64,000 nucleotides of DNA from Chloroflexota bacterium (GTDB lineage Bacteria > Chloroflexota > Anaerolineae > Aggregatilineales > Phototrophicaceae), in NCBI GenBank assembly GCA_016223085.1, contig JACRPS010000003.1:186001-250000 (forward strand). The letters are read 5' to 3'. A program made the translations under genes and the position numbers. The notes under the pieces are model-generated. The model saw only the letters and a list, made by a program, of their open reading frames with translations. It searched no databases and had not been told where the DNA came from. Positions 10,850 to 20,068 of this stretch are shown here, piece after piece. Position 1 is the stretch's first letter, and every line of letters begins with the position of its first letter.

Positions 10850-12772
10850 ATGTTCCGATTGCGACCCGCCCGCTTGCAGGTCAAACTCACCCTCACCTTT
10901 CTGGTGACACTGCTCCTGCCAGCCGCCATGATTGCTGTTTACACCTCCCATTCCCAGACGAATCACCTGATTCAGAACGCGGTGGAAAACCAGCTTAACG
11001 AAGCCCGCACCAAAGCCAGGCTGGTGGAACTGGCTTTCAACCGTGCGACAGCCGATGTGGTCTTTTTGACGCAGGGCGCGGCCATCACCAGCTATGCCGA
11101 GGCGGTCAGCGCGGGCGACAGCCCTGCCCAGAGCGCCGCCCTGGAGCGTCTGAAAACCTCGTTTGCGGCCTTTTCCCGCAATATGCAGGTTTATGACCAG
11201 GTGCGGCTGCTGGGGCTGGACGGCATGGAACGGGTCGGCGTGAATTACCGTGACGGTGACGCGCTGGTTGTGCCGGTGGCGGAACTCCAGAACCAGGCCG
11301 GGCATGACTATTTTGACGAGGCGCTGGAGTTAGCGCGGGGACAGGTCTTTACCAGCGCATTACACCTGAATGTCGAACGGGGTCAGATCGAACTCCCGCA
11401 CAAACCCGTTATCCGGTTTTCCACGCCGCTGTACAGCGGCAACCGTTTGGTCGGTGTTGTGGTCACAACCATGCTGGCGGACACCTTCCTGTCGCTGGTC
11501 ACGGCTGACCAGCCCGAGGCACGGGCCTTCCTGATTGACGCCAGTGACGGTACGTATCTGGCCGGCCCGGACGCCGGCAGACTGTTCGGGCGTGATTTGC
11601 AAACCGGCAGCAGCTTCTTCACCGACTTCCCCAACGACGCCAGTGCCATGCTGGTGCGGGATGAAGGCGCGCTGTTTGGCACTGGTGACCAGCCGGACAC
11701 CTTAGTCTCGTTCAGCCGCGTGCGCCCGCCGGGGCAGGACAGCATCAACTGGATGCTGTACCTGACGCTGCCCACCCATACCGTACTATCACAGCTAGAC
11801 GGACTGCGTAATGACATCCTGACGATTGCCGGTTTCAGTCTGCTGGGCGCGGTTGCCCTGTCGCTGATCGTCACACGCGGCCTGGCGCATCCCATCGTGC
11901 AGCTTGCCACCGCCGCCAGACAGATTGGCCAGGGTCAGCTTGATACCCCCATCCCGGTCCCCGCTCACCGCGACGAGATCACCGAACTGGCCGAAGCCTT
12001 CGCCGTGATGGCAAAGGAACTGCACCACACCGTGACCACGATGGAAGCCACCATCGCCAGCCGCACCCGCGATCTGGAAACGGCGGCCCAGGTGAACGCG
12101 CAGATTTCCACCATTCTGGACACCAACCGGCTGCTGCAGGATGTGGTTGACCTGACCAAGGAACGCTTCCGCCTGTACCACGCGCACATCTACCTGCTGG
12201 ATGACAGCGGCACAACGCTGCGGCTGGCGTCCGGCGCGGGGCACGTGGGGCGGCAGATGGTGGCCGAAGGCAAACAGATCGCGCTGGATAATCCGCAAAG
12301 TATCGTGGCGCAGGCCGCGCGCACGCGGCGCGGTGTCATCATCAATGATGTCACCACCGCCTCGACCTTCCTGCCCAATCCGCTGCTGCCGGACACCCGC
12401 GCCGAACTGGCCGTGCCGCTGGTCGCGCGCGGGCAACTGCTGGGCGTTCTGGACGTGCAGAGCGCCGAAACCGGCTACTTCAGCCAGAACACGCTGGCCG
12501 TCATCGAACTGATGGCCGGCCAGATCGCTTCCGCCATCAGCAACGCCCGCCTGTACGAAGCCGCCGAGCGCACCAGCCGCCACGAGCAGGCGCTAGGCAA
12601 AATTGACCGCAAAATCCAGGGCGCGGTGACCATGGATGACATTCTCAAGACGACCGTCCGCGAACTGGGTAAGGCGCTGCGTGTGCCGTATACCGCCATC
12701 GAACTTCAGCTACCGGAGGAAGCAACCACTCCTGAATCAGCTCCGTCCGGCTACAGCAGCGCGGCGGAGTAA
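10850..12772 (+). CDS. Membrane sensor protein: Cache-like, HAMP and GAF domains, no kinase
   Basis: 640 residues. A first membrane helix (about residues 12-31, LTLTFLVTLLLPAAMIAVY) and a second (about 325-345) enclose an extracytoplasmic Cache-like ligand domain. A HAMP linker follows (LAHPIVQLATAARQIGQGQL), then a GAF domain (about 410-570, with VVDLTKERFRLYHAHIYLLD and ELAVPLVARGQLLGVLDVQS). The protein ends about 60 residues later, at the start of what may be another GAF, without any HisKA, HATPase, GGDEF or methyl-accepting domain. It lies 8 bases before the histidine kinase gene. It probably senses a signal for that kinase, or is the front half of a once longer sensor. Confidence 0.85.
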   Translation: MFRLRPARLQVKLTLTFLVTLLLPAAMIAVYTSHSQTNHLIQNAVENQLNEARTKARLVELAFNRATADVVFLTQGAAITSYAEAVSAGDSPAQSAALERLKTSFAAFSRNMQVYDQVRLLGLDGMERVGVNYRDGDALVVPVAELQNQAGHDYFDEALELARGQVFTSALHLNVERGQIELPHKPVIRFSTPLYSGNRLVGVVVTTMLADTFLSLVTADQPEARAFLIDASDGTYLAGPDAGRLFGRDLQTGSSFFTDFPNDASAMLVRDEGALFGTGDQPDTLVSFSRVRPPGQDSINWMLYLTLPTHTVLSQLDGLRNDILTIAGFSLLGAVALSLIVTRGLAHPIVQLATAARQIGQGQLDTPIPVPAHRDEITELAEAFAVMAKELHHTVTTMEATIASRTRDLETAAQVNAQISTILDTNRLLQDVVDLTKERFRLYHAHIYLLDDSGTTLRLASGAGHVGRQMVAEGKQIALDNPQSIVAQAARTRRGVIINDVTTASTFLPNPLLPDTRAELAVPLVARGQLLGVLDVQSAETGYFSQNTLAVIELMAGQIASAISNARLYEAAERTSRHEQALGKIDRKIQGAVTMDDILKTTVRELGKALRVPYTAIELQLPEEATTPESAPSGYSSAAE

Positions 12773-12780
12773 GGATTATT

Positions 12781-15700
12781 ATGAACATCCGAACCAAGCT
12801 CTACCTGTTTTTTGGCGGCCTGTTCCTGCTGGTGGTGGCAACCGCCGGGGTAGTGGCGGCCACCTCGTTCAACATCTGGAATCAGTTTGTCCACTTCAAC
12901 GATGTCCACCTGAGGCTGTCCTCGCTGGCAAACGACATTCGTTACTACGATGCCAGCCTGACGGATGCCGTGCGCGCCTATCTCATCAGCCCGGCAGACC
13001 GCGCCAGCTACGACCGGTACTTCCGGGACGGCGCGGCGCTCGCCGCCGTCCTGCAGGAAGCGCAGCGGTTGGCGACCACCCCGGACGACCGGCAGCTTTT
13101 CCAGGACATTGACCGTATCAACGCTCAACTGGTTCAGATCGAGGAGGCACTGCTGGCGAATCCGACGCTTGACACGGCCATTTCCCGGTTCGAGAGCGAC
13201 TACGGCGCGTTGAAACAGCAATATGCTGACCGGGTGAATCAGTTCTTCCAGCGCCAGCAGAGCGCCCTTGCCGCCGCGACCGGCGCGATTGATACGCAGA
13301 TCAATCAGGCGCTAACCGTTGGCCTCGTGCTGATGGTCGCGCTGCTGGTCGTCAGCGTTAGCGCCGCGACCGCCCTCAGCCGTTCGATCTTAAACCCGCT
13401 GCTGGCGCTGGTCCACGCGACCGAACAAATCTCAGCCGGCAACTGGAACGCGCCGCTGCCCGGTGTCGGGCGGGACGAAATTGGACTTCTGACGCGCAGT
13501 TTTGGTACGATGACGCAGCACGTCCGCAGCCTGATTCAAACGCTCGAACAGCGCAGCCAGCAGCTCGAGGCCCGCACCAACGATCTGGCAACCACCATCG
13601 AGGTGGGCAGGCTGGCGACCACCATCTACAGCCAGGACGAACTGCTGCCACAACTGGTGGAATTTATCCGCGCCCGTTTTGGTCTGGATTACACCCAGAT
13701 TTACCTGCTGGACGAAGCCGGACGATACGCCATCCTGAGCGCCGGCACGGGTGAAATCGGCCAGCAACTGCTGCGCCGGCAGCACCGCCTGAATCTGGCG
13801 GAAACGTCGCTGGTCGCCCGCGCCGTGCAAAGCGGCCAGACCGTGCTGGTCACTGACACAACGACCAGCACCATTCACAAAGCCAACGATCTGCTGCCGG
13901 ATACACGCTCGGAAGTGACCATCCCGCTGGTCGCCGCCGGTACGATCATCGGCGTGCTGGACATGCAGTCGAACCAGGTCGGCGCGTTTAATGCCGACAA
14001 CGTGCCGGTATTTGAGGCGATGGCAAGCCAGATCGCCGCCGTGTTACACGGCAGCCAGGTATACGATGCTGCGCAGATCGCCGGCTTCGAGGCGGAAGCG
14101 TTAAACCAGCGCCTGACCGCCGAAACCTGGCAGAGTTATCTGGGCGAACTGGCGGAAGGCCGGCGCGTGGGTTACGAATACGATCTGGAAATGCCGCGCG
14201 CGTTGTACGACGACCCAACGGCCAAGCCAGCCGCCAGCGACCTCGTGCAGCCGGTGCTGCTGCGCGGCCAGCCGATTGGCCGCGTGGTCGTCCAGGACGA
14301 CGCGGAGCGGGTGTGGCAGCCGGAAGAACGGCTGCTGATTGCGGACATCGCCAGCCGCGTGGCACAGGCGCTGGAACAACTGCGCGCCTTCGACCAAGTG
14401 AAGCAGGCGGAGGCGGAAGTCCGGCGGAACGAACAGCTTATCCGCACTGTGATTGACAGCACGCCCGACTGGATTATGGTGAAGGACCGCCACTACCGCT
14501 ACCTGCTGGTCAACCAGAGCTACGCCAGCGCGCTGGGCATGACGCCGGAAATGATGGTTGGCAAGGACGATCTCGAACTGGGCTTCCCGGCAGAACTGGT
14601 GCTGGGCAACCCCGACAAGGGGATTCGCGGCTTCCGCACCGACGACACCACCGTGCTGACAACCGGCCAGACCATCCATAACCCGAACGACCCGGCCACC
14701 TTCGCCGATGGTTCGCTGCACATCTTCGACACGCACAAGGTCCCCCTGTACGACCATGACGGGAATGTGATCGCCGTGCTGGCCTTCGCGCGGGACATCA
14801 CCGAACGCCGGCAGCAGGAAGAAGCCACCCGGCAGGCCCGCGAAGAAGCGGAAATCCTGTACCGGGTGAGCGCCGCGATCAACGAAGCCAGCGACCTCCA
14901 GCAAATTGTCGAGGCGCTTGGCCGCTTGATCGCGCCGGAAGAAACGCTGTCGGTTACGCTGTCGGCCTTCCCGACCGGCGATTACAAAACCTCGAAGACG
15001 GTGAAGGTGCTGGCGAACTGGATGCGCAGCGGCGGCACGATGGCCGGGCTGGAACTGCCGATTGACAGCTTCGGCCAGAACGGGGCAACCAACCCCTACT
15101 CGATCAATCGCATGAGCGATGTCGCTACCGACCCCCGGCTGGACGATGACACCCGCCAGACCTATCTGGCGCTGGGCATCGGCGCCAGCATTAGCGCCCC
15201 GCTGCTGATTGACAAACGGCTGGCAGGCACGATCAGCCTGCAAACCAGCGTGCCCTACGATTTTACCGAGCGCCACGAGCGTATCTTCCGCGCCATCGCG
15301 GAACAGACCGCCGCCGCGCTGGAACGCCAGCAGCTTATCCAGGAAACGCAGAAACGCGCCAGCGAACTGGAGACAGTGGCGCGGGTGAGCGCCGCCGCCA
15401 CCACGCTCCTCAATATGGACGATCTGCTGCTGTCGGTGTGTGACCTCACCCGGCAGAGTTTCGATCTCTACCACGTTCACATCTACCTGCTGGATGCTTC
15501 CGGCGCGAATCTGGCGCTGGCCGCCGGTTCCGGCGAGGCTGGACGGCTGATGAAACAGGAAGGGCGCTCGATTGCCCTCAGCCACCCCAACAGTCTGGTC
15601 GCCCGCGCTGCCCGCGAACGGCGGGGTGTGATCGCCAACGATGTGACGAAGGCGCCGGACTTCCTGCCACACCCGATGCTGCCGCTGACGCAGTCGGAAA

Positions 15701-16596
15701 TGGCTGTCCCGATGGTAGTAGCCGGTGAACTGATCGGCGTGCTGGACGTGCAGGCCAGCGTTACTAACCGCTTCACCGACGAGGACGTGCGGATTAAAAC
15801 CACGCTGGCCGACCAGATTGCCATCGCCATCCAGAACGCGCGGGCTTACCAGGTGCAGCAGGAAACGGCGGAACGGCTGCGCGAGGTTGACCGGCTGAAA
15901 TCGCAGTTCCTGGCGAACATGAGCCACGAGCTGCGCACGCCGCTGAACTCGATCATCGGCTATGCCGAGGTGCTGCTGGACGGCATTGACGGCGACCTGA
16001 GCGACGAAGCCATCGAGGACGTGCAGGCGATTCACGGTGGTGGCAAACATCTGCTCTCGATCATCAACGACATCCTGGACCTGGCGAAAATTGACGCCGG
16101 GCAGATGGTGATGGACCGGCGCGAAACCAGCCTGACCCAGATCATCGAAGAAGTTGTCCGCACCTGCCAGATTCTGGTGAAGGACAAGGGGATCACCCTG
16201 ACGTTCGACCAGCCGGATAGCTTCCCAATGGTCTACGGCGACCCGGTACGCCTGCGCCAGATTGTCTACAACCTGGTGAATAACGCCATCAAGTTCACCG
16301 AACAGGGCGGTGTAACCATCAGCCTGGGTTTGCTGGACAATCAGGAAGTGTGTGTCAGCGTCACGGATACCGGCATCGGCATGACCGAAGCCGACCTGAG
16401 CGTGATCTTTGAACGCTTCCGCCAAGTGGACGGTTCGGCCACGCGGCGCGCCGGCGGCACCGGGCTGGGGCTGGCGATCACGCGGCAGTTGGTGCAGATG
16501 CACGAGGGTGAAATCCACGTCACCAGCGAGAAGGGCAAGGGATCAACCTTCTGGTTCTCGCTGCCGATCTTCCAGCCGCAGGTAACGTCGTCCTAA
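12781..16596 (+). CDS. Multi-GAF/PAS sensor histidine kinase
   Basis: 1271 residues. Order: helix at about 8-28, an extracytoplasmic helical-bundle region, helix about 178-200, HAMP (NPLLALVHATEQISAGNW), GAF1 (275-425), PAS (about 550-670, TPDWIMVKDRHYRYLLVNQS), GAF2 (690-855), GAF3 (860-1020), then the kinase core. The phospho-accepting His is about residue 1049 in ANMSHELRTPLNSIIGYAE; the N box is LRQIVYNLVNNAIKFTE, G1 TDTGIGM, F box IFERFRQVDG, G2 GGTGLGLAI. There is no attached receiver; the likely phosphate acceptors are the receiver domains encoded by the next two genes. GAF3 closely resembles the GAF of the preceding sensor, suggesting internal duplication. Confidence 0.95.
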   Translation: MNIRTKLYLFFGGLFLLVVATAGVVAATSFNIWNQFVHFNDVHLRLSSLANDIRYYDASLTDAVRAYLISPADRASYDRYFRDGAALAAVLQEAQRLATTPDDRQLFQDIDRINAQLVQIEEALLANPTLDTAISRFESDYGALKQQYADRVNQFFQRQQSALAAATGAIDTQINQALTVGLVLMVALLVVSVSAATALSRSILNPLLALVHATEQISAGNWNAPLPGVGRDEIGLLTRSFGTMTQHVRSLIQTLEQRSQQLEARTNDLATTIEVGRLATTIYSQDELLPQLVEFIRARFGLDYTQIYLLDEAGRYAILSAGTGEIGQQLLRRQHRLNLAETSLVARAVQSGQTVLVTDTTTSTIHKANDLLPDTRSEVTIPLVAAGTIIGVLDMQSNQVGAFNADNVPVFEAMASQIAAVLHGSQVYDAAQIAGFEAEALNQRLTAETWQSYLGELAEGRRVGYEYDLEMPRALYDDPTAKPAASDLVQPVLLRGQPIGRVVVQDDAERVWQPEERLLIADIASRVAQALEQLRAFDQVKQAEAEVRRNEQLIRTVIDSTPDWIMVKDRHYRYLLVNQSYASALGMTPEMMVGKDDLELGFPAELVLGNPDKGIRGFRTDDTTVLTTGQTIHNPNDPATFADGSLHIFDTHKVPLYDHDGNVIAVLAFARDITERRQQEEATRQAREEAEILYRVSAAINEASDLQQIVEALGRLIAPEETLSVTLSAFPTGDYKTSKTVKVLANWMRSGGTMAGLELPIDSFGQNGATNPYSINRMSDVATDPRLDDDTRQTYLALGIGASISAPLLIDKRLAGTISLQTSVPYDFTERHERIFRAIAEQTAAALERQQLIQETQKRASELETVARVSAAATTLLNMDDLLLSVCDLTRQSFDLYHVHIYLLDASGANLALAAGSGEAGRLMKQEGRSIALSHPNSLVARAARERRGVIANDVTKAPDFLPHPMLPLTQSEMAVPMVVAGELIGVLDVQASVTNRFTDEDVRIKTTLADQIAIAIQNARAYQVQQETAERLREVDRLKSQFLANMSHELRTPLNSIIGYAEVLLDGIDGDLSDEAIEDVQAIHGGGKHLLSIINDILDLAKIDAGQMVMDRRETSLTQIIEEVVRTCQILVKDKGITLTFDQPDSFPMVYGDPVRLRQIVYNLVNNAIKFTEQGGVTISLGLLDNQEVCVSVTDTGIGMTEADLSVIFERFRQVDGSATRRAGGTGLGLAITRQLVQMHEGEIHVTSEKGKGSTFWFSLPIFQPQVTSS

Positions 16597-16600
16597 TTTT

Positions 16601-16627
16601 ATAGGGGCGCACGGTTGTGCGCCCTAC
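16601..16627. repeat. Palindromic element, core type GCGCACGGTTGTGCGC (copy 5)
   Basis: ATAGGGGCGCAC and GTGCGCCCTAC are imperfect inverted arms. It lies between the histidine kinase stop and the PLP-REC-REC gene. Confidence 0.8.
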
Positions 16628-16649
16628 CCTACCCACAGGTTTTCCGGTT

Positions 16650-18740
16650 ATGCCGTCGTTTTTTAGCCATATCGTCTGTCTGGAATGCGGCCACGCCATG
16701 CCCGCCGACTTCGCCGCCACTACCTGCGCGGCCTGCGGCTCGCAGTGGCTGGATGCGCGCTATGATTACGCGGCGGTAGCCCGGTTGTGGCCGGCGGCGC
16801 TGGCCGGGCGTGAGCGCAATCTGTGGCGCTACGGCGAACTGCTGCCGCTGGCCGAACCCGACCCCGAAATTTCGATGGGCGAAGGTTTTACCTCGCTGAC
16901 GCGGCTGTACAGCTACGAACGGCTGTACCAGCACGAGCATATCTACATCAAGGACGAACGCCAGGGGCCGACCAGTTCGTTTAAGGACCGGCAAGCGGCG
17001 CTGGCTGTCACCGCCATGCGGCGCGCCGGCATTACCGAATGTGTGCTGGCCTCGACCGGCAACGCCGGCGCGGCCTATGCCGCCTACTGCGCCCGCGCCG
17101 GGATTAAGCTGTGGCTGTTCCTCACCAGCCTCGTGCCATCGGAAAAAATGCGCGAGGCGGCGCTGTATGGCGCGGAAGTGATTAAAGTCTCCGGCACGTA
17201 TGACGAAACCAAACACGTTGCCGCCGGGTTCGCCAGACGGAAGGGCATCCACCTTGACCGGGGCGCGAAGGCAATTCCCGGTAAGGAAAGCATGAAAACG
17301 CTGGCCTACGAGATCGCCGAACAACTGGCGTACAGGCTGGCTGACAGCCGCTGGCGCAGCCCGGACTGGTACATTCAGGCGGTCAGCGGTGGCATCGGGC
17401 CGATGGGTGTGTGGAAGGGTTTCCTCGAACTACAGCAGATGGGCCTCATTGACCGGATGCCAAAGCTGGGTCTGATTCAGGCCGCCGGCTGCGCGCCGAT
17501 GGTGAACGCCTTCCGGGCGGGCGCCGCCGAGGCCGCGCCGGTCATTCCCAGAACCCTCATCACGGTGCTGGCGACCGGCGACCCCGGTTTCAGCTACCGC
17601 TATCTGCGCGAAGCTGTCCTCAGCAACGGTGGCACGATGGCAGCAATTGAGGATGGGCGCACCTTCGAAGCGATGCGGCGGCTGGCGAGCAAAGCCGGTT
17701 ATTCGGTTGAACCGGCGACAGCAGTCGCCTTCGCCGGGCTGGAAAAGCTACTGCAGGACGGCACGATCAAACCGGGTGAAGTTGTCGTCGTCAACTGCTC
17801 CGGCCACACCTTCACCGCGGAAAGCCATATCCTCGGCGACCAGTACGTTCATGATCTTAATTTAGCCGCCGGCCACGCGCCGGACGAAGGGCTGGACGCG
17901 GCGATTCGGATTCTGGACGAACAGGTCACATCCATTCTGGTGGTGGACGACAATGCCAGCGACCGGCGGCTCATCCGGCGGCTGCTGCAACGCTACAAAC
18001 GCTACCGCATCTACGAGGCCGCCAGCGGCGCCGAGGCGCTGGCCGTCATCCGCGACCACAAACCCGATTTTATCATCACCGATCTGACCATGCCGGAGAT
18101 GGACGGCTTCACGCTGCTGGAACAGCTTAAACACAACCCGGACACAGCCGCGATTCCGGTGGTGGTGGTTTCCGCCAAAACGCTGACCGACGTGGACACC
18201 CGGCTGCTGCAAGCCTACTCCGAATCGGTCTGGACGAAGGGCGGCTTCGATACGCGCCAGTTGGTCGAGCATGTGGTGCAGGCGCTCGGCCACGATGCGG
18301 CGATAAACGGTCAGCGCCAGCCAGCCGCCAGAAGCCTTTCGCTGACGGTTGAAACGACTGAGGTCGCCCATCAGCAGCAGATCGTCATCATCGAGGACAA
18401 CCCGCACGACCTGCGGCTGGCGCGCCGCCTGCTGGAAAGCGAAGGCAGCTACCGCATTATCACGGCGACGTCCGGGCGCGACGGTCTCAAAGCGATTTAC
18501 GAGCATCACCCGGATTTGATTGTGCTGGACCTGATGCTGCCGGAGATGGACGGGTTCGAAGTGCTGCGGGCGGTGCGCGACGACGCCGGACTGCGCGACA
18601 TTCCGATTGTGGTGCTGTCCGCCAAAGAGCTATCGGCGGCAGAGCGGGCGGCGCTGACGCCGTTCACTGCATCGGTGATCGAAAAGGCGGCGTTCGACCG
18701 CCGCCAGTTTTTGTATACCGTCAACACCATTTTGAGGTAG
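16650..18740 (+). CDS. Threonine synthase-like PLP enzyme fused to two response-regulator receiver domains
   Basis: 696 residues in one uninterrupted frame. Residues 1-420 form a fold-type II PLP enzyme like threonine synthase, which converts O-phosphohomoserine to threonine: an N-terminal Cys4 zinc-ribbon-like motif (C10, C13, C26, C29), the PLP lysine in GPTSSFKDRQAAL (about K112), the STGNAGAAYAAYCARAG loop, SGGIGPMGVWKGF and NCSGHT. Residues about 428-550 are a receiver (ILVVDDNASDRR, phospho-Asp in IITDLTMPEMDGF, Lys in VWTKGGF). Residues about 574-695 are a second (IVIIEDNPHDLR, VLDLMLPEMDGF, Lys in VIEKAAF). All phosphorylation residues look intact. It follows a histidine kinase by 53 bases, so enzyme control by phosphorelay is inferred. 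ATG 16650 is preferred to GTG 16617, which lies in a repeat. Confidence 0.88.
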   Translation: MPSFFSHIVCLECGHAMPADFAATTCAACGSQWLDARYDYAAVARLWPAALAGRERNLWRYGELLPLAEPDPEISMGEGFTSLTRLYSYERLYQHEHIYIKDERQGPTSSFKDRQAALAVTAMRRAGITECVLASTGNAGAAYAAYCARAGIKLWLFLTSLVPSEKMREAALYGAEVIKVSGTYDETKHVAAGFARRKGIHLDRGAKAIPGKESMKTLAYEIAEQLAYRLADSRWRSPDWYIQAVSGGIGPMGVWKGFLELQQMGLIDRMPKLGLIQAAGCAPMVNAFRAGAAEAAPVIPRTLITVLATGDPGFSYRYLREAVLSNGGTMAAIEDGRTFEAMRRLASKAGYSVEPATAVAFAGLEKLLQDGTIKPGEVVVVNCSGHTFTAESHILGDQYVHDLNLAAGHAPDEGLDAAIRILDEQVTSILVVDDNASDRRLIRRLLQRYKRYRIYEAASGAEALAVIRDHKPDFIITDLTMPEMDGFTLLEQLKHNPDTAAIPVVVVSAKTLTDVDTRLLQAYSESVWTKGGFDTRQLVEHVVQALGHDAAINGQRQPAARSLSLTVETTEVAHQQQIVIIEDNPHDLRLARRLLESEGSYRIITATSGRDGLKAIYEHHPDLIVLDLMLPEMDGFEVLRAVRDDAGLRDIPIVVLSAKELSAAERAALTPFTASVIEKAAFDRRQFLYTVNTILR

Positions 18741-18764
18741 GGACACGATCTATCGTGTCCCCAC
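18737..18764. repeat. Palindromic element, core type ACACGATCTATCGTGT (copy 6)
   Basis: Ends GTAGGGAC and GTCCCCAC flank ACGATCTATCGT. Its second to fourth bases are the TAG stop codon of the PLP-REC-REC gene, and its end lies 20 bases before the start of the next receiver gene. Confidence 0.9.
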
Positions 18765-18784
18765 ACAGTTGTGAGGGAGCGCCG

Positions 18785-19156
18785 GTGAGCCGCATTCTGA
18801 TTATCGAAGACAACCTGAACAACGCCCGCATGGCTGCCAAACTGCTGGAACATGCCGGGCACGAGGTGATTACCGCCGAGGATGGCGAAGGTGGTATCAT
18901 GAGGCTGATGGAATGCCAGCCGGACGCCGTGCTGGTGGATTTGGGACTGCCGGACATTGACGGCCAGACGCTGGTCGCCATGCTGCGCCAGCAGCCCGAT
19001 CTGGAGCATATGCCCATCATCGCCTTTACCGCCTGGCCGGAAGCCAGCGCCGTTGAGATGGCGCGCGCCTACGGCTGCGATGGCGTGATTGTCAAGCCGA
19101 TTGACACGCGCGGCTTTGCCGGGCAGGTGGCGCACTACCTGCGCCGGCGGCCCTGA
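18785..19156 (+). CDS. Single-domain response regulator (CheY/DivK-like)
   Basis: 123 residues forming only a receiver domain: ILIIEDNLNNARMAAKLLE with the acidic pocket, phospho-Asp in AVLVDLGLPDIDGQ, Thr in IIAFTAWPE and Lys in GVIVKPID. With no output domain it must act by protein contact or as a phosphate shuttle. The GTG at 18785 is chosen because GAGGGAG lies just upstream; an earlier in-frame GTG at 18755 is inside a palindromic repeat. It is third in line behind the histidine kinase and PLP-REC-REC genes, which are its most likely partners. Confidence 0.92.
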   Translation: MSRILIIEDNLNNARMAAKLLEHAGHEVITAEDGEGGIMRLMECQPDAVLVDLGLPDIDGQTLVAMLRQQPDLEHMPIIAFTAWPEASAVEMARAYGCDGVIVKPIDTRGFAGQVAHYLRRRP

Positions 19157-19177
19157 CCGGTCGGCTGCTGCTTAGGG

Positions 19178-20062
19178 ATGGAGTATTCTGCTGTGCCCAT
19201 GCCTGTCGCCTCGCCGTCGCCATACTGCGCCGTGCCCGCCAGCGGCTACCCTTTTCAGGCGCTGGCGGACATCTACAACCAGACGCGGATTGATTACATC
19301 GTGCCCATGCCGATGAACGCCCGCCGCATGGAATTGTACGTCAGCACCTATGACATTGATCTGGGCGCTTCGATCATCGCGCTGGATACCGATGGCGACC
19401 CTGCCGGTATCGGCATGTTGGGGCTGCGCGGCGACCGGGCGTGGCTGACGCGGCTGGGCGTGCTGCCGTGCAAACGCGGCCACCAACTGGGGCGGTTTAT
19501 GATGGAGTCGCTGCTGGAACAGGCAGCGCGGCGTTCCGCCAGGCAGGCGCAGTTGGAAGTGATTAAGGGCAATGCACCCGCGCATCGGCTGTTCCTCAAG
19601 TTCGGCTTTGAGGAAACGCGCGAACTGCTGGTTATCCGGCGTCCGCCCGGCCAACCAGCGATGGACAACCCTCTGCCCGACGCGACCGTAAGCGCCTTAC
19701 AACCGGCAGACATCGCGGCCTGCCTGGAACAGCGCCCGCCCGGCGCATCGTGGATTGACGAAACACCCTCGCTGCTTCACGCCGGCAGCCTGCAGGGACT
19801 GCGTCTGGAACTGCCGTCCGGCGACAGCGGCTGGGTGGTTTACCAGAATACAGCTTTTCAGATCGCCTACATCGTGCTGCATGTAGCGCCGACCGACGGG
19901 GAAACGATGGCGCGGGCGCTGCTGTATCACCTGCACCGGCTGCACCCGCTTCAGGATACAAAGGTGGAAAACCTGCCCGCGCTGGACGCACACTGGCCGG
20001 CGTTCCAGTCTACGGGTTACGTCGAAGCCTTCCGCCGGATTGAGATGCGGATGACCCTGTAA
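19178..20062 (+). CDS. GNAT-family acetyltransferase
   Basis: 294 residues. The GNAT core lies at about residues 45-150: an acceptor-side strand, LTRLGVLPCKRGHQLGRFMMESLLEQA as the CoA-binding loop and helix, and the closing GNAPAHRLFLKFGFEE. The C-terminal 140 residues resemble a second, degenerate GNAT-like half without a clear CoA loop. The start is uncertain: ATG 19178 lacks a well-spaced site, while a GTG at 19193 has GGAG nine bases upstream. It lies 21 bases after the receiver gene and probably belongs to the signalling operon. Confidence 0.8.
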   Translation: MEYSAVPMPVASPSPYCAVPASGYPFQALADIYNQTRIDYIVPMPMNARRMELYVSTYDIDLGASIIALDTDGDPAGIGMLGLRGDRAWLTRLGVLPCKRGHQLGRFMMESLLEQAARRSARQAQLEVIKGNAPAHRLFLKFGFEETRELLVIRRPPGQPAMDNPLPDATVSALQPADIAACLEQRPPGASWIDETPSLLHAGSLQGLRLELPSGDSGWVVYQNTAFQIAYIVLHVAPTDGETMARALLYHLHRLHPLQDTKVENLPALDAHWPAFQSTGYVEAFRRIEMRMTL

Positions 20063-20068
20063 ACATGC

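Noticed and set aside
14101-16518. 805-codon open frame on the minus strand opposite the histidine kinase
   Set aside because: Antisense shadow of a GC-rich gene; the amino-acid composition (many His, Gln, Val, Arg) is typical of reverse frames and the sense protein has clear kinase motifs.
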